Made by a program: the position numbers and the translations under genes. 43,033 bases of DNA from Gammaproteobacteria bacterium (GTDB lineage: Bacteria > Pseudomonadota > Gammaproteobacteria > Enterobacterales > Aeromonadaceae): assembly GCA_018222825.1 (NCBI GenBank), contig JAAEZO010000007.1, positions 1 through 43,033 of the forward strand, read 5' to 3'. The notes below the pieces were generated by a model. It saw nothing but the letters and a program-made list of their open reading frames with translations, made no database searches and was not told the DNA's origin. Positions 1 through 6,811 of this stretch are shown here, one piece after another. Every line of letters begins with the position of its first letter. Position 1 is the first letter of the stretch.

Positions 1-393
1 GTGAGCGATGATCCGGTGGCCGAGATCGACTGCCAGCCCGCCGACAGCTTCTATCTGGTGATGACTCACAACCATCAGCTCGATCTGGAACTCTGTGCCC
101 GTATTCTCAAGCGGAATGATGCCCGTTATTTCGGGGTTATCGGCTCGCGCACCAAACGCAAGCGGTTCGATTACAAGCTGAAAGAGCGGGGCTTTAACGA
201 GGCGGCGCTGGCCCGCATGATCTGCCCCATCGGCCTGCCCGAGGTAACCGGCAAGCATCCGGCAGAAATTGCGGTATCGGTGGCCGGCGAGTTGATTGCC
301 GCCTATCAGCAGCCGGTGACGGCGCCCGGCACGGCGGCGGACACCCAGGGAGACGAGTCCGTTTCGGTGCCGTCCCCATCATATCAAGTTTAA
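1..393 (+). CDS. xdhC: Xanthine dehydrogenase accessory protein XdhC, C-terminal part
   Basis: Only the last 130 codons are present; the true start lies left of the window and the GTG at base 1 is incidental. The visible part is the XdhC C-terminal Rossmann-like domain: a hydrophobic strand followed by MTHNHQLD, then YFGVIGSRTKR, and later ICPIGLPEVTGKHPAEIAVS, all hallmarks of XdhC/CoxI proteins. XdhC binds the molybdenum cofactor, promotes its sulfuration and inserts it into xanthine dehydrogenase in the cytoplasm. The stop is 15 bp before the guanine deaminase start, so the two are almost certainly cotranscribed. xdhA and xdhB are expected just upstream, outside the window. The final ~25 residues after AAYQQ look like a poorly conserved tail. 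Confidence 0.93.
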   Translation: MSDDPVAEIDCQPADSFYLVMTHNHQLDLELCARILKRNDARYFGVIGSRTKRKRFDYKLKERGFNEAALARMICPIGLPEVTGKHPAEIAVSVAGELIAAYQQPVTAPGTAADTQGDESVSVPSPSYQV

Positions 394-408
394 AGGAGCA
401 GTTTTCAC

Positions 409-1713
409 ATGACGCAAGTGACCGCGTATCGCGCCGCCATTCTGCACAGCCTGGCCGATCCGGCCCGGGTCGGGCTGGACGCCAGCCATGCCTATTATGA
501 AGACGGTGTGCTGGTGGTGGCCGATGGCCATATCTGCGATATCGGCCCGGCCGAACAGGTGCTGGCGCGCCAGCCGGCCGATCTTGAGGTGAGCCACTTT
601 GAAAACAAGCTGATCACCGCCGGTTTTATCGATACCCATATTCACTTTCCCCAGACCGAGATGATCGCCTCCTACGGCGAGCAGCTGCTCGACTGGCTGA
701 ACAACTATACCTTTCCGGAAGAGCGTAAGTTTGCCGATCCGGCTCATGCTAGCCGGGTGGCGAGCTTCTTTCTGGATGAACTGCTGCGTAACGGCACCAC
801 CACCGCCATGGTGTTCGGTACCGTGCACAAGGCCTCGGTGGATGCCTTTTTCAGCGAGTCCGACCGGCGTAACATGCGCATGATCGCCGGCAAGGTGATG
901 ATGGATCGCCATGCCCCCGACTATCTGCTCGATACCCCCGAGTCCGCTTATGCCGACAGCAAGGCTCTGATTGAGCGCTGGCATAACAAGGGCCGTCAGC
1001 TCTATGCGGTGACACCGCGCTTTGCGCCCACCAGCACGGCCGACCAGCTGGCCGTGGCGGGCCGCTTGCTGCAGGAATATCCGGATGTCTATCTGCAGAC
1101 GCATTTGTCCGAAAACAAACAGGAAATCGAGTGGGTCAGGGAGCTCTTTCCCGAGCGCCAGGGTTACCTGGACGTCTACGACCATTTCGGGCTGCTGGGT
1201 GAGCGTTCGGTATTCGCCCATGCGGTGCATCTGGCGCAGGAGGAATGCGCGCGGATGGGGAAGACCGACTCGGTGATTTCCTTCTGTCCCACTTCCAATC
1301 TGTTTCTGGGCTCGGGACTGTTCGATCTGCCGAAGATGGAAACGCATCACATTCGGGTCGGCCTGGGCACCGATGTGGGCGGTGGTACCAGTTTCTCCAT
1401 GCTGCAGACCATCGCCGAGGCCTACAAGATCCAGCAGTTGCAGCAGCACAAGCTGCATCCTCTGAAGGCGCTGTATCTGGCCACCCTGGGCGGCGCTCGG
1501 GCCCTGAATCTGGACGACAAGGTAGGCAACCTGGACATCGGTAAGGAAGCCGATTTTCTGGTGCTGGATCTCCATGCCACCCCCTTGATACAGGCACGGA
1601 TGAAAAATGCTCACAATCTGTTCGAACAATTATTCGTGCTGATGATGCTGGGGGACGATCGGGTGATTGCCGAGACCTACATTTACGGAGACTGCTGCTA
1701 TCGGCGGGATTAA
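409..1713 (+). CDS. guaD: Guanine deaminase
   Basis: A 434-residue amidohydrolase-superfamily protein that hydrolyses guanine to xanthine and ammonia, feeding xanthine dehydrogenase. The metal-binding motif DTHIHFPQ places His77 and His79 at the usual site; QTHLSEN and the FAHAVHL segment supply further ligands, and GLGTDVGGG carries the conserved Asp of the active site. Length and order match GuaD closely. The ATG at 409 follows GGAGCAG at good spacing. It sits directly after xdhC and ends at a strong terminator, with a GntR regulator gene next. The xdhC-guaD-GntR neighbourhood is also known in Pseudomonas. Assignment is secure; substrate is taken from family and context. Confidence 0.95.
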   Translation: MTQVTAYRAAILHSLADPARVGLDASHAYYEDGVLVVADGHICDIGPAEQVLARQPADLEVSHFENKLITAGFIDTHIHFPQTEMIASYGEQLLDWLNNYTFPEERKFADPAHASRVASFFLDELLRNGTTTAMVFGTVHKASVDAFFSESDRRNMRMIAGKVMMDRHAPDYLLDTPESAYADSKALIERWHNKGRQLYAVTPRFAPTSTADQLAVAGRLLQEYPDVYLQTHLSENKQEIEWVRELFPERQGYLDVYDHFGLLGERSVFAHAVHLAQEECARMGKTDSVISFCPTSNLFLGSGLFDLPKMETHHIRVGLGTDVGGGTSFSMLQTIAEAYKIQQLQQHKLHPLKALYLATLGGARALNLDDKVGNLDIGKEADFLVLDLHATPLIQARMKNAHNLFEQLFVLMMLGDDRVIAETYIYGDCCYRRD

Positions 1714-1760
1714 GCTCCAATAGAGACCTATCTGTGGTCTCATGCGGCTGTGCTGCTAAA

Positions 1761-1784
1761 AACGCCCATTTCGGGCGTTTTTTG
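1761..1784 (+). terminator. Intrinsic terminator after guaD
   Basis: AACGCCC (1761-1767) pairs perfectly with GGGCGTT (1773-1779) around a 5-nt loop and runs into a T tract. It closes the xdhC-guaD transcript and separates it from the regulator gene. Confidence 0.9.
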
Positions 1785-1838
1785 TGTTCAGTCACAGTCT
1801 TGACTATTGCAACTATCGTATCGTTCAAAACCCAGTAA

Positions 1839-1857
1839 GATTGTATACGAGATCACA
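1839..1857 (+). promoter_or_regulatory. Candidate GntR/CRP-type site upstream of the GntR regulator
   Basis: ATTGTATAC (1840-1848) is three-quarters of the perfect palindrome ATTGTATACAAT found at 29467-29478 before puuE. GT-AT-AC cores are typical of FCD-type GntR operators. The same bases overlap a weak CRP-like arrangement, TGTAT-N6-TCACA (1842-1857). Autoregulation by the adjacent GntR protein is inference; the site could equally be a CRP half-site. Confidence 0.4.
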
Positions 1858-1931
1858 GTAAATTAACTAACAGGCAACCATTGTGGGGACTAAGGTCCCC
1901 GAAAATGCCGCCTTAACTGGAAAGCCAACTT

Positions 1932-2672
1932 ATGAGTTCACTCAGTCAACTGGAGCCAAGACCTGTCAAGTCGAGCTCAAATACCCAGGACGATGTGGTT
2001 TACGAACACATCTTCGATGCCATTCTCGAACAGCGGCTGGCGCCGGGTACCAAGCTCAGCGAAGAAGCGCTGGGCGAAATCTTCGGCGTGAGCCGAACCA
2101 TTATCCGTCGTGCCCTGTTGCGCCTGTCGCACGAGCAGGTCGTCAGCATCAGACCCAACCGTGGCGCCGTGGTAGCGGCCCCGAGTGTGGAAGAAGCGCG
2201 GCAGATTTTCGCCGCTCGCCGGGTGGTGGAGCTGGCGGTGATCGAGCTGGCGGTGAAACATGCCACGCCCGAAGGTCTGCAACGCATTCGTACCATGGTA
2301 CAGGAAGAGCACGACGCCTTCGCTCGCGGTGACCGCGGCAAGGGTATTCGACTGTCGGGCGAGTTTCACCTGGAATTGGCCCACATGGCCAACAATACGC
2401 CGCTGCTCAACTTTCAGCGCAGCGTGGTATCACAGACCTCGCTGATCATCGCCCAGTACGAAGTCGGCCATCAGGCGCACTGCTCCTTTAACGAGCACGA
2501 CGCCTTGTTGAAGGCCATCGAGTCCGGTGATCCGCAACAGGCCGTCGCCATGATGACCGAGCACTTGAACCATATCGAAGGCAAGCTGAACCTGGACAAC
2601 GAGTCCGCTTCCACCGATTTGCATGTGGTGTTTTCCGGTGTGGTCAAGAAAAAGCCCGGCCGTAGCCGTTAA
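1932..2672 (+). CDS. GntR-family (FadR/FCD) transcriptional regulator, probably of purine catabolism
   Basis: A 246-residue repressor or activator with an N-terminal winged helix (residues ~25-85, including SEEALGEIFGVSRTIIRRAL and the wing sequence IRPNRGAVV) and a C-terminal all-helical FCD ligand-binding domain (~95-220) with ARRVVELAVIELA, a conserved FHLELA and a late MTEHLNHIE helix. The FCD histidines that usually bind metal are present. The start ATG has GGAAAG 7 bp upstream. It follows xdhC-guaD, the same order as in Pseudomonas purine clusters, so a purine intermediate such as urate or xanthine is a reasonable ligand guess. The last ~25 residues are a basic tail ending KKKPGRSR. The gene next downstream is tauX, 273 bp away, so a taurine role is less likely but not excluded. 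Confidence 0.85.
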   Translation: MSSLSQLEPRPVKSSSNTQDDVVYEHIFDAILEQRLAPGTKLSEEALGEIFGVSRTIIRRALLRLSHEQVVSIRPNRGAVVAAPSVEEARQIFAARRVVELAVIELAVKHATPEGLQRIRTMVQEEHDAFARGDRGKGIRLSGEFHLELAHMANNTPLLNFQRSVVSQTSLIIAQYEVGHQAHCSFNEHDALLKAIESGDPQQAVAMMTEHLNHIEGKLNLDNESASTDLHVVFSGVVKKKPGRSR

Positions 2673-2805
2673 TCCGTAGTCGTTCATCTTCCCCGCGTGC
2701 GGAGCCGGTATCAGGCTCCGCTGCCTTTGTTGTTCTCCTTTGTTTTTCTTTACATCCGCTGTCTTGCCACGGCGCCTTTGTCGTGCCGAAACGCCGGCTT
2801 GAAGG

Positions 2806-2896
2806 GTGGTCCAAGCTACAGCCGCCAACTGGCGCTACCGACATGACCGCCTTCCTCCTAATGTTGTGAACATGTAAACAACAGTAACAACTGTTG
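2806..2896 (+). promoter_or_regulatory. tauX promoter region: candidate TauR direct repeats and dyads
   Basis: GTGGTCCAAGC (2806-2816) and CTGGCGCTACC (2829-2839) are imperfect direct repeats with an offset of exactly 23 bp; similar pairs with the same offset occur before xsc and dctP. Downstream lie two overlapping dyads: TGTTGT-N10-ACAACA (2862-2883) and CAACAG-N6-CTGTTG (2879-2896). MocR-type regulators typically bind direct repeats. Binding by TauR is inference. Confidence 0.45.
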
Positions 2897-2945
2897 AGTT
2901 TATGGTCATCGCACAGCCCGCTCGGGGCTGCCAAAGGAGAATGTC

Positions 2946-3341
2946 ATGTCAGCAGAAAATCAGAAAACCGTCGCCTTGCTTGAACAACTGTTTGCCGCCT
3001 TCAATCGCCACGATATCGAGGGCGTTATGGCCTGCATGAGCGAAGATGTTGTGTTTGAAGGTGCCGCCGGTACCGAAGCATACGGCACCCGTTTCAATGG
3101 TGCCGCCGAAGTGGCCGCCGCCTTCGTCAAGGTATGGACTACCTACCCCGATGTCAGCTGGCAGAACACCAGCCACTTTGCTTCGGGCGACAAGGGTGTG
3201 TCCCAGTGGACCTTCTGTGCCACCTGTCCGGATGGCAAGCGTATCGAAGCCGATGGTGTCGATGTCTTTACCCTGAAAGACGGCAAGCTGGTACTGAAGC
3301 AAGCCTTCCGTAAAGACCGTCCCCTGCTGGATCCCAAGTAA
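2946..3341 (+). CDS. tauX: Taurine dehydrogenase small subunit TauX (NTF2/SnoaL-like)
   Basis: A 131-residue protein with the cone-shaped NTF2/SnoaL fold signature: an N-terminal helix (LLEQLFAAFNRHDIEGVMA), MSEDVVFEG, and the alternating strands ending in VFTLKDGKLVLKQAFRKD. No signal peptide. In Paracoccus-type taurine degraders tauX lies directly before tauY and the pair is required for cytochrome-c-coupled taurine oxidation to sulfoacetaldehyde. Here it is 41 bp upstream of the FAD protein, in the same order, with xsc and pta following. Start chosen for the AAAGGAG 7 bp upstream. The exact function of the small subunit is not evident from its sequence. Named from context plus size; fold call is strong. 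Confidence 0.82.
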   Translation: MSAENQKTVALLEQLFAAFNRHDIEGVMACMSEDVVFEGAAGTEAYGTRFNGAAEVAAAFVKVWTTYPDVSWQNTSHFASGDKGVSQWTFCATCPDGKRIEADGVDVFTLKDGKLVLKQAFRKDRPLLDPK

Positions 3342-3382
3342 CAAACACCAGGGTTTCAACTTTTCATCCGGGGAATACAAAT

Positions 3383-4807
3383 ATGGATATTGCCAACAAA
3401 ACCCAGGCGGATCTCCGCCAGCCGGCTCAGCCCAAGAAGGTGCTGGACAGCTATGATCCCACCTACGATCCACTGGTAGAGGCCACGCCGGGGCGCGGCC
3501 AGCAGTATGCGCCCACCTACTGGGTGGCGACGGCCGGTGAGCCGCCGGAAGACGATGGCCCCATCACTCAGGACGTGGATGTGGATGTCGCCATTATCGG
3601 CAGTGGCTTCACCGGCCTGAGCTGCGCCCTGTTTCTGGCCAAGGAACATGGCATCAAGGCCACGGTGCTGGAAGCCAATCAGGTCAGCTGGGGCTGTACC
3701 AGCCGCAACGGTGGTCAGGCCCAGAATGCCTCGGGTCGCTTGACTCGTTCCCAGTGGATACAGCGCTGGGGCCTGGATACCGCCCGCAAGATGCACGAAG
3801 AGGTGCGTGAAGGTTTCGATACCTTCAAGGGGCTGATCAAGGACGGCAATATCGACTGTAATCCCCAGGATGGCGGCCACCTGTACATCGCCCACAAGGA
3901 CAAGGCGATGCGCAAGCTGGAAGCCGAAGCCAAGGTGCTGCGGGAGCAATTCGGTTACCAGACCGAGATGCTCGACAAGGCGACTCTGAGCCGCAACTAC
4001 GTCGACGAAGCCGAGGCGGTAGGCGCCATGCACGAGCCGGACGGCATCGGTGTGCATCCGCTCAAGCTGGCTCATGGCTATCAGCGCATCGCGCGGGAAC
4101 TGGGCGCGACCGTACACCCGTCCAGTCCGGTCACCGGCTGGGAAACCAAAAACGGCATTCATTATCTGCAAACGCCGGGTGGTGTAGTGCGCGCCCGGGC
4201 CGTGGCGGTGGCCACCGGGGGTTATACCTCCCAGGGACTGCATCAGAGCCTGCGCAGCAAAATCATGCCGATACTGTCCAACTCGCTGGTGACCCGGCCG
4301 ATGACGGATCAGGAAATCGCGGCCTGTAACTTCAAGACCAACGAGGTGATCACCGACACCCGCACTCTGCGGCATTATTACCGCAAGCTGCCGGACAACC
4401 GCTTGCAGATTGGCAGCCGCAGCTCCATTACCGGTAACGATGCGCCCAATCCCAAGCACCTGCAGCTGCTGGTTGACGGCATGCATCGCAAGTTTCCGGC
4501 GCTCACCGGCATCAAGGTGGATTATTCCTGGTGGGGCTGGGTGGATGTGAGTCACGACATGATGCCGCGTATCGCCCAGCCCGATGAAAAAGAGCAGGTA
4601 TTCTACGCGCTGGGTTACGGCGGCAACGGGGTCATGTTCTCGGCCCATGCCGGTCGGCGCATGGCCCAGCGCGTGGCGGGCATCAAGGAAGGCTTCGAGT
4701 TGCCGATTTACGATTCGTCACTGCCGGGGCATCTGTTCTCTCCCTTCCGCCGCATGGGGCAGCGAATGCTGTATCACTGGTATCACCTGCAGGACGAGCA
4801 TTTGTAA
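3383..4807 (+). CDS. tauY: Taurine dehydrogenase large subunit TauY (FAD-dependent oxidoreductase)
   Basis: A 474-residue DAO-type flavoprotein. The ADP-binding motif VAIIGSGFTGLSCALFLA is at residues ~69-86, followed by the acidic strand end VLEAN. SRNGGQAQNASGR resembles the flavin-contacting loop of GlpO/PuuB-type oxidases, and the C-terminal GYGGNGVMFSAHAGR closes the FAD site. It lacks a signal peptide. TauY oxidises taurine to sulfoacetaldehyde and ammonia, passing electrons to the respiratory chain. Neighbours tauX, tauR, xsc and pta make this identification much better than the generic alternative, gamma-glutamylputrescine oxidase. Start ATG is preceded by GGGGAA. The gene ends 134 bp before tauR, a gap that contains a strong dyad. 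Confidence 0.85.
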   Translation: MDIANKTQADLRQPAQPKKVLDSYDPTYDPLVEATPGRGQQYAPTYWVATAGEPPEDDGPITQDVDVDVAIIGSGFTGLSCALFLAKEHGIKATVLEANQVSWGCTSRNGGQAQNASGRLTRSQWIQRWGLDTARKMHEEVREGFDTFKGLIKDGNIDCNPQDGGHLYIAHKDKAMRKLEAEAKVLREQFGYQTEMLDKATLSRNYVDEAEAVGAMHEPDGIGVHPLKLAHGYQRIARELGATVHPSSPVTGWETKNGIHYLQTPGGVVRARAVAVATGGYTSQGLHQSLRSKIMPILSNSLVTRPMTDQEIAACNFKTNEVITDTRTLRHYYRKLPDNRLQIGSRSSITGNDAPNPKHLQLLVDGMHRKFPALTGIKVDYSWWGWVDVSHDMMPRIAQPDEKEQVFYALGYGGNGVMFSAHAGRRMAQRVAGIKEGFELPIYDSSLPGHLFSPFRRMGQRMLYHWYHLQDEHL

Positions 4808-4845
4808 ACCGAGCTGGCAACCTGCGATGCCGGAGCTTTACTTTT

Positions 4846-4882
4846 GCGTTCATTCGGTTACAAATGTGTAACCGAATGACGC
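4846..4882 (+). promoter_or_regulatory. Large inverted repeat between tauY and tauR
   Basis: CATTCGGTTAC (4851-4861) and GTAACCGAATG (4868-4878) are perfect 11-bp arms around AAATGT; flanking GCGTT and ACGC extend the pairing with one bulge. There is no T run after it on the plus strand, so it is more likely an operator or an mRNA stem-loop separating tauXY from tauR than a terminator. Confidence 0.6.
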
Positions 4883-4940
4883 ATGGTGGCTTCGGCATTT
4901 TTGCGTCTGTTTTTTCACTCGTAGACAGGTAAGTCGCTGT

Positions 4941-6407
4941 ATGTTCCCGTTGTTTCATTTCTCCACGGAAAAAACCACCAGTCTGCAGCAGCAGCTGCGC
5001 GAGCAGATTGCCGCCGCCATCATTAACGGCAATATTCCCCAGGACAGCCCCCTGCCTTCCAGCCGCAAGCTGGCCAAACAGTTGAGTATTGCCCGTAATA
5101 CGGTGGTGCTGGCCTATGAACATCTACTGGATGACGGTTATCTGATCGCCAGGGAGCGCAGTGGGTATTTCGTCAATCCGGACATTCTTTCCCGCCAGCT
5201 GGAGATGCCGCAGCAGAGCTGCCAGAAAGAAGCAGGCTCTGCGCCGGACTGGGCACACAAGTTCAAGATCAACCCCAGCCTCCAGCACAATATCACCAAG
5301 CCCAAAGACTGGCAGAAATATCCCTATCCCTTTATCTATGGCCAGATCGATACCACCCTGTTTCCCAGCAATAACTGGCGTGAGTGTTGTCGGGATGCGG
5401 TGAGCGTACCGGCGATCCGTGACTGGGCCTCGGATCGTTTCGATGCGGATGATCCGCTGTTGATCGAGCAGATCCGTACCCGGCTGTTGCCCCGGCGCGG
5501 AGTGTGGGCCTCGGCGGATCAGATACTGGTGACGGTGGGTGCCCAACAGGCTCTGTACATGCTGGCCCGGCTGCTACTGGACAAAGACAGCACCATCGGT
5601 ATCGAGGATCCGGGTTATGTGGATATTCGCAATATCGCCACCATGAATCCGGCCCTGGTGCGTGCGCTGCCGGTCGATGAGCAGGGCTTGATCATCGACG
5701 AAGGACTCAACGGCTGCGATGCGGTGTTTACCACCCCCAGCCACCAGTGCCCGACCACGGTAACCATGCCGCTGGAACGGCGCTACGCGCTGCTGGAAAA
5801 GGCCTCCGAGCAGGACTTTCTGATCATCGAAGACGATTACGAATGCGAGAGTAACTTCAAGTCCAATCCGATACCGGCGCTGAAGAGCCTGGATACCAAC
5901 GATCGGGTGCTGTATGTCGGCAGCCTGTCCAAGACGCTGGCGCCGGGGCTGCGGCTGGGCTATCTGGTCGGGCCCGCCGAGTTGATCCGTGAGGCCAGAG
6001 CCTTGCGCCGGCTGATATTGCGTCATCCGGCCGCCAACAATCAGCGCTCGGTGGCGCTGTTTCTGGAGCGGGGTTATCACGATGCGTTGATCATGAATAT
6101 TGCCAAGGCCTACGAAGAGCGCTGGCAGGAGATGGGGGAGGCGTTGAACGAATACCTGCCTTCGTCCAGTCTTCAGCCCAGCTTCGGCGGCTCCTGCTAC
6201 TGGGTGAAAGGGCCCGAAGGCCTGGACAGCCGGCTGTTGCGCAAGGAAGCGGCCGATCGGGGCATACTGATCGAACCCGGCGATATTCATTTTCTGGAAC
6301 AGCCGGTACCGCTTAATTATTTCCGCCTCGGTTATTCCTCGATTCCGGCCAACAAGATACGACCGGGCATCAAGGCACTGGTAGAGCTGATTGAAGACAT
6401 GATCTGA
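4941..6407 (+). CDS. tauR: MocR-type (GntR-HTH/aminotransferase-like) regulator TauR
   Basis: A 488-residue fusion of an N-terminal GntR winged helix (residues ~10-80: LREQIAAAIINGNI, LPSSRKLAKQLSIARNTVVL, RSGYFV) and a fold-type I aminotransferase domain. The PLP lysine is present in SLSKTLAPGLRLGYL (Lys331), and IIEDDYECE supplies the cofactor-ring Asp, so PLP binding is expected. TauR in Rhodobacter capsulatus and Paracoccus is this type of protein and activates taurine genes. Here it lies between tauY and xsc in the same direction, rather than divergent as is common, and is closed by its own terminator. PdxR or GabR are the alternatives, but the neighbours argue for TauR. Confidence 0.87.
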   Translation: MFPLFHFSTEKTTSLQQQLREQIAAAIINGNIPQDSPLPSSRKLAKQLSIARNTVVLAYEHLLDDGYLIARERSGYFVNPDILSRQLEMPQQSCQKEAGSAPDWAHKFKINPSLQHNITKPKDWQKYPYPFIYGQIDTTLFPSNNWRECCRDAVSVPAIRDWASDRFDADDPLLIEQIRTRLLPRRGVWASADQILVTVGAQQALYMLARLLLDKDSTIGIEDPGYVDIRNIATMNPALVRALPVDEQGLIIDEGLNGCDAVFTTPSHQCPTTVTMPLERRYALLEKASEQDFLIIEDDYECESNFKSNPIPALKSLDTNDRVLYVGSLSKTLAPGLRLGYLVGPAELIREARALRRLILRHPAANNQRSVALFLERGYHDALIMNIAKAYEERWQEMGEALNEYLPSSSLQPSFGGSCYWVKGPEGLDSRLLRKEAADRGILIEPGDIHFLEQPVPLNYFRLGYSSIPANKIRPGIKALVELIEDMI

Positions 6408-6470
6408 TTTTTTCTCTGTCGGGATACCTATCGATTCGTTCTTGGTGATAAATGTTTTTAAAATGTTAAT

Positions 6471-6496
6471 AAAAAGGCGCCGCAAGGCGCCTTTTT
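6471..6496 (+). terminator. Bidirectional intrinsic terminator after tauR
   Basis: AAAAAGGCGCC (6471-6481) and GGCGCCTTTTT (6486-6496) are perfect 11-bp arms around GCAA. It isolates xsc from tauR, so xsc needs its own promoter. Confidence 0.92.
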
Positions 6497-6534
6497 CGCA
6501 TTTAAGCTTTTGATATATAGCTGTTTATTTTCTG

Positions 6535-6589
6535 GCGTAACGATTGTTACGCAACTGGTCCTACTCAGTGATCACCCCAGTTCCTACTC
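6535..6589 (+). promoter_or_regulatory. xsc regulatory region: dyad and candidate TauR direct repeats
   Basis: The 404-bp gap between tauR and xsc (6408-6811) holds the tauR terminator, then GCGTAAC-GATT-GTTACGC (6535-6552), then the direct repeats CTGGTCCTACTC (6555-6566) and CAGTTCCTACTC (6578-6589). The identical core TCCTACTC recurs at an offset of 23 bp, about two helical turns. A third partial copy, AGTCCTCAG, follows at 6591. The remaining ~220 bp to the xsc start shows no ORF or clear element. Operator function is inferred. Confidence 0.5.
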
Positions 6590-6811
6590 TAGTCCTCAGT
6601 GAATCGCATCCAGGTCACCAGACGTTATTTACCTGCGTCGGTTCACCGGGAGGGGAAGCTCGGGGAAACGGCCTGCATGGCGTCACTCGTTGCGATTCGC
6701 ACTGAATTCATAATAACGAACGTAAACCTGCTTGAACCGAACATTGGATTGAACACTCCGGGGTGGCGGTAGGTACCGTCACCAACAGGACACAGCAAAA
6801 GGAAGACAGCT

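Noticed and set aside
379-1629. Long open frame (416 codons) on the minus strand across guaD
   Set aside because: It is an antisense shadow of a well-conserved gene in GC-rich DNA; its translation has no recognisable domain. The same applies to long antisense frames across tauY, xsc, pta, puuE and the NCS1 genes.
3383-4807. Gamma-glutamylputrescine oxidase
   Set aside because: The flavoprotein resembles PuuB, but tauX, tauR, xsc and pta surround it and no other puu polyamine gene is present.
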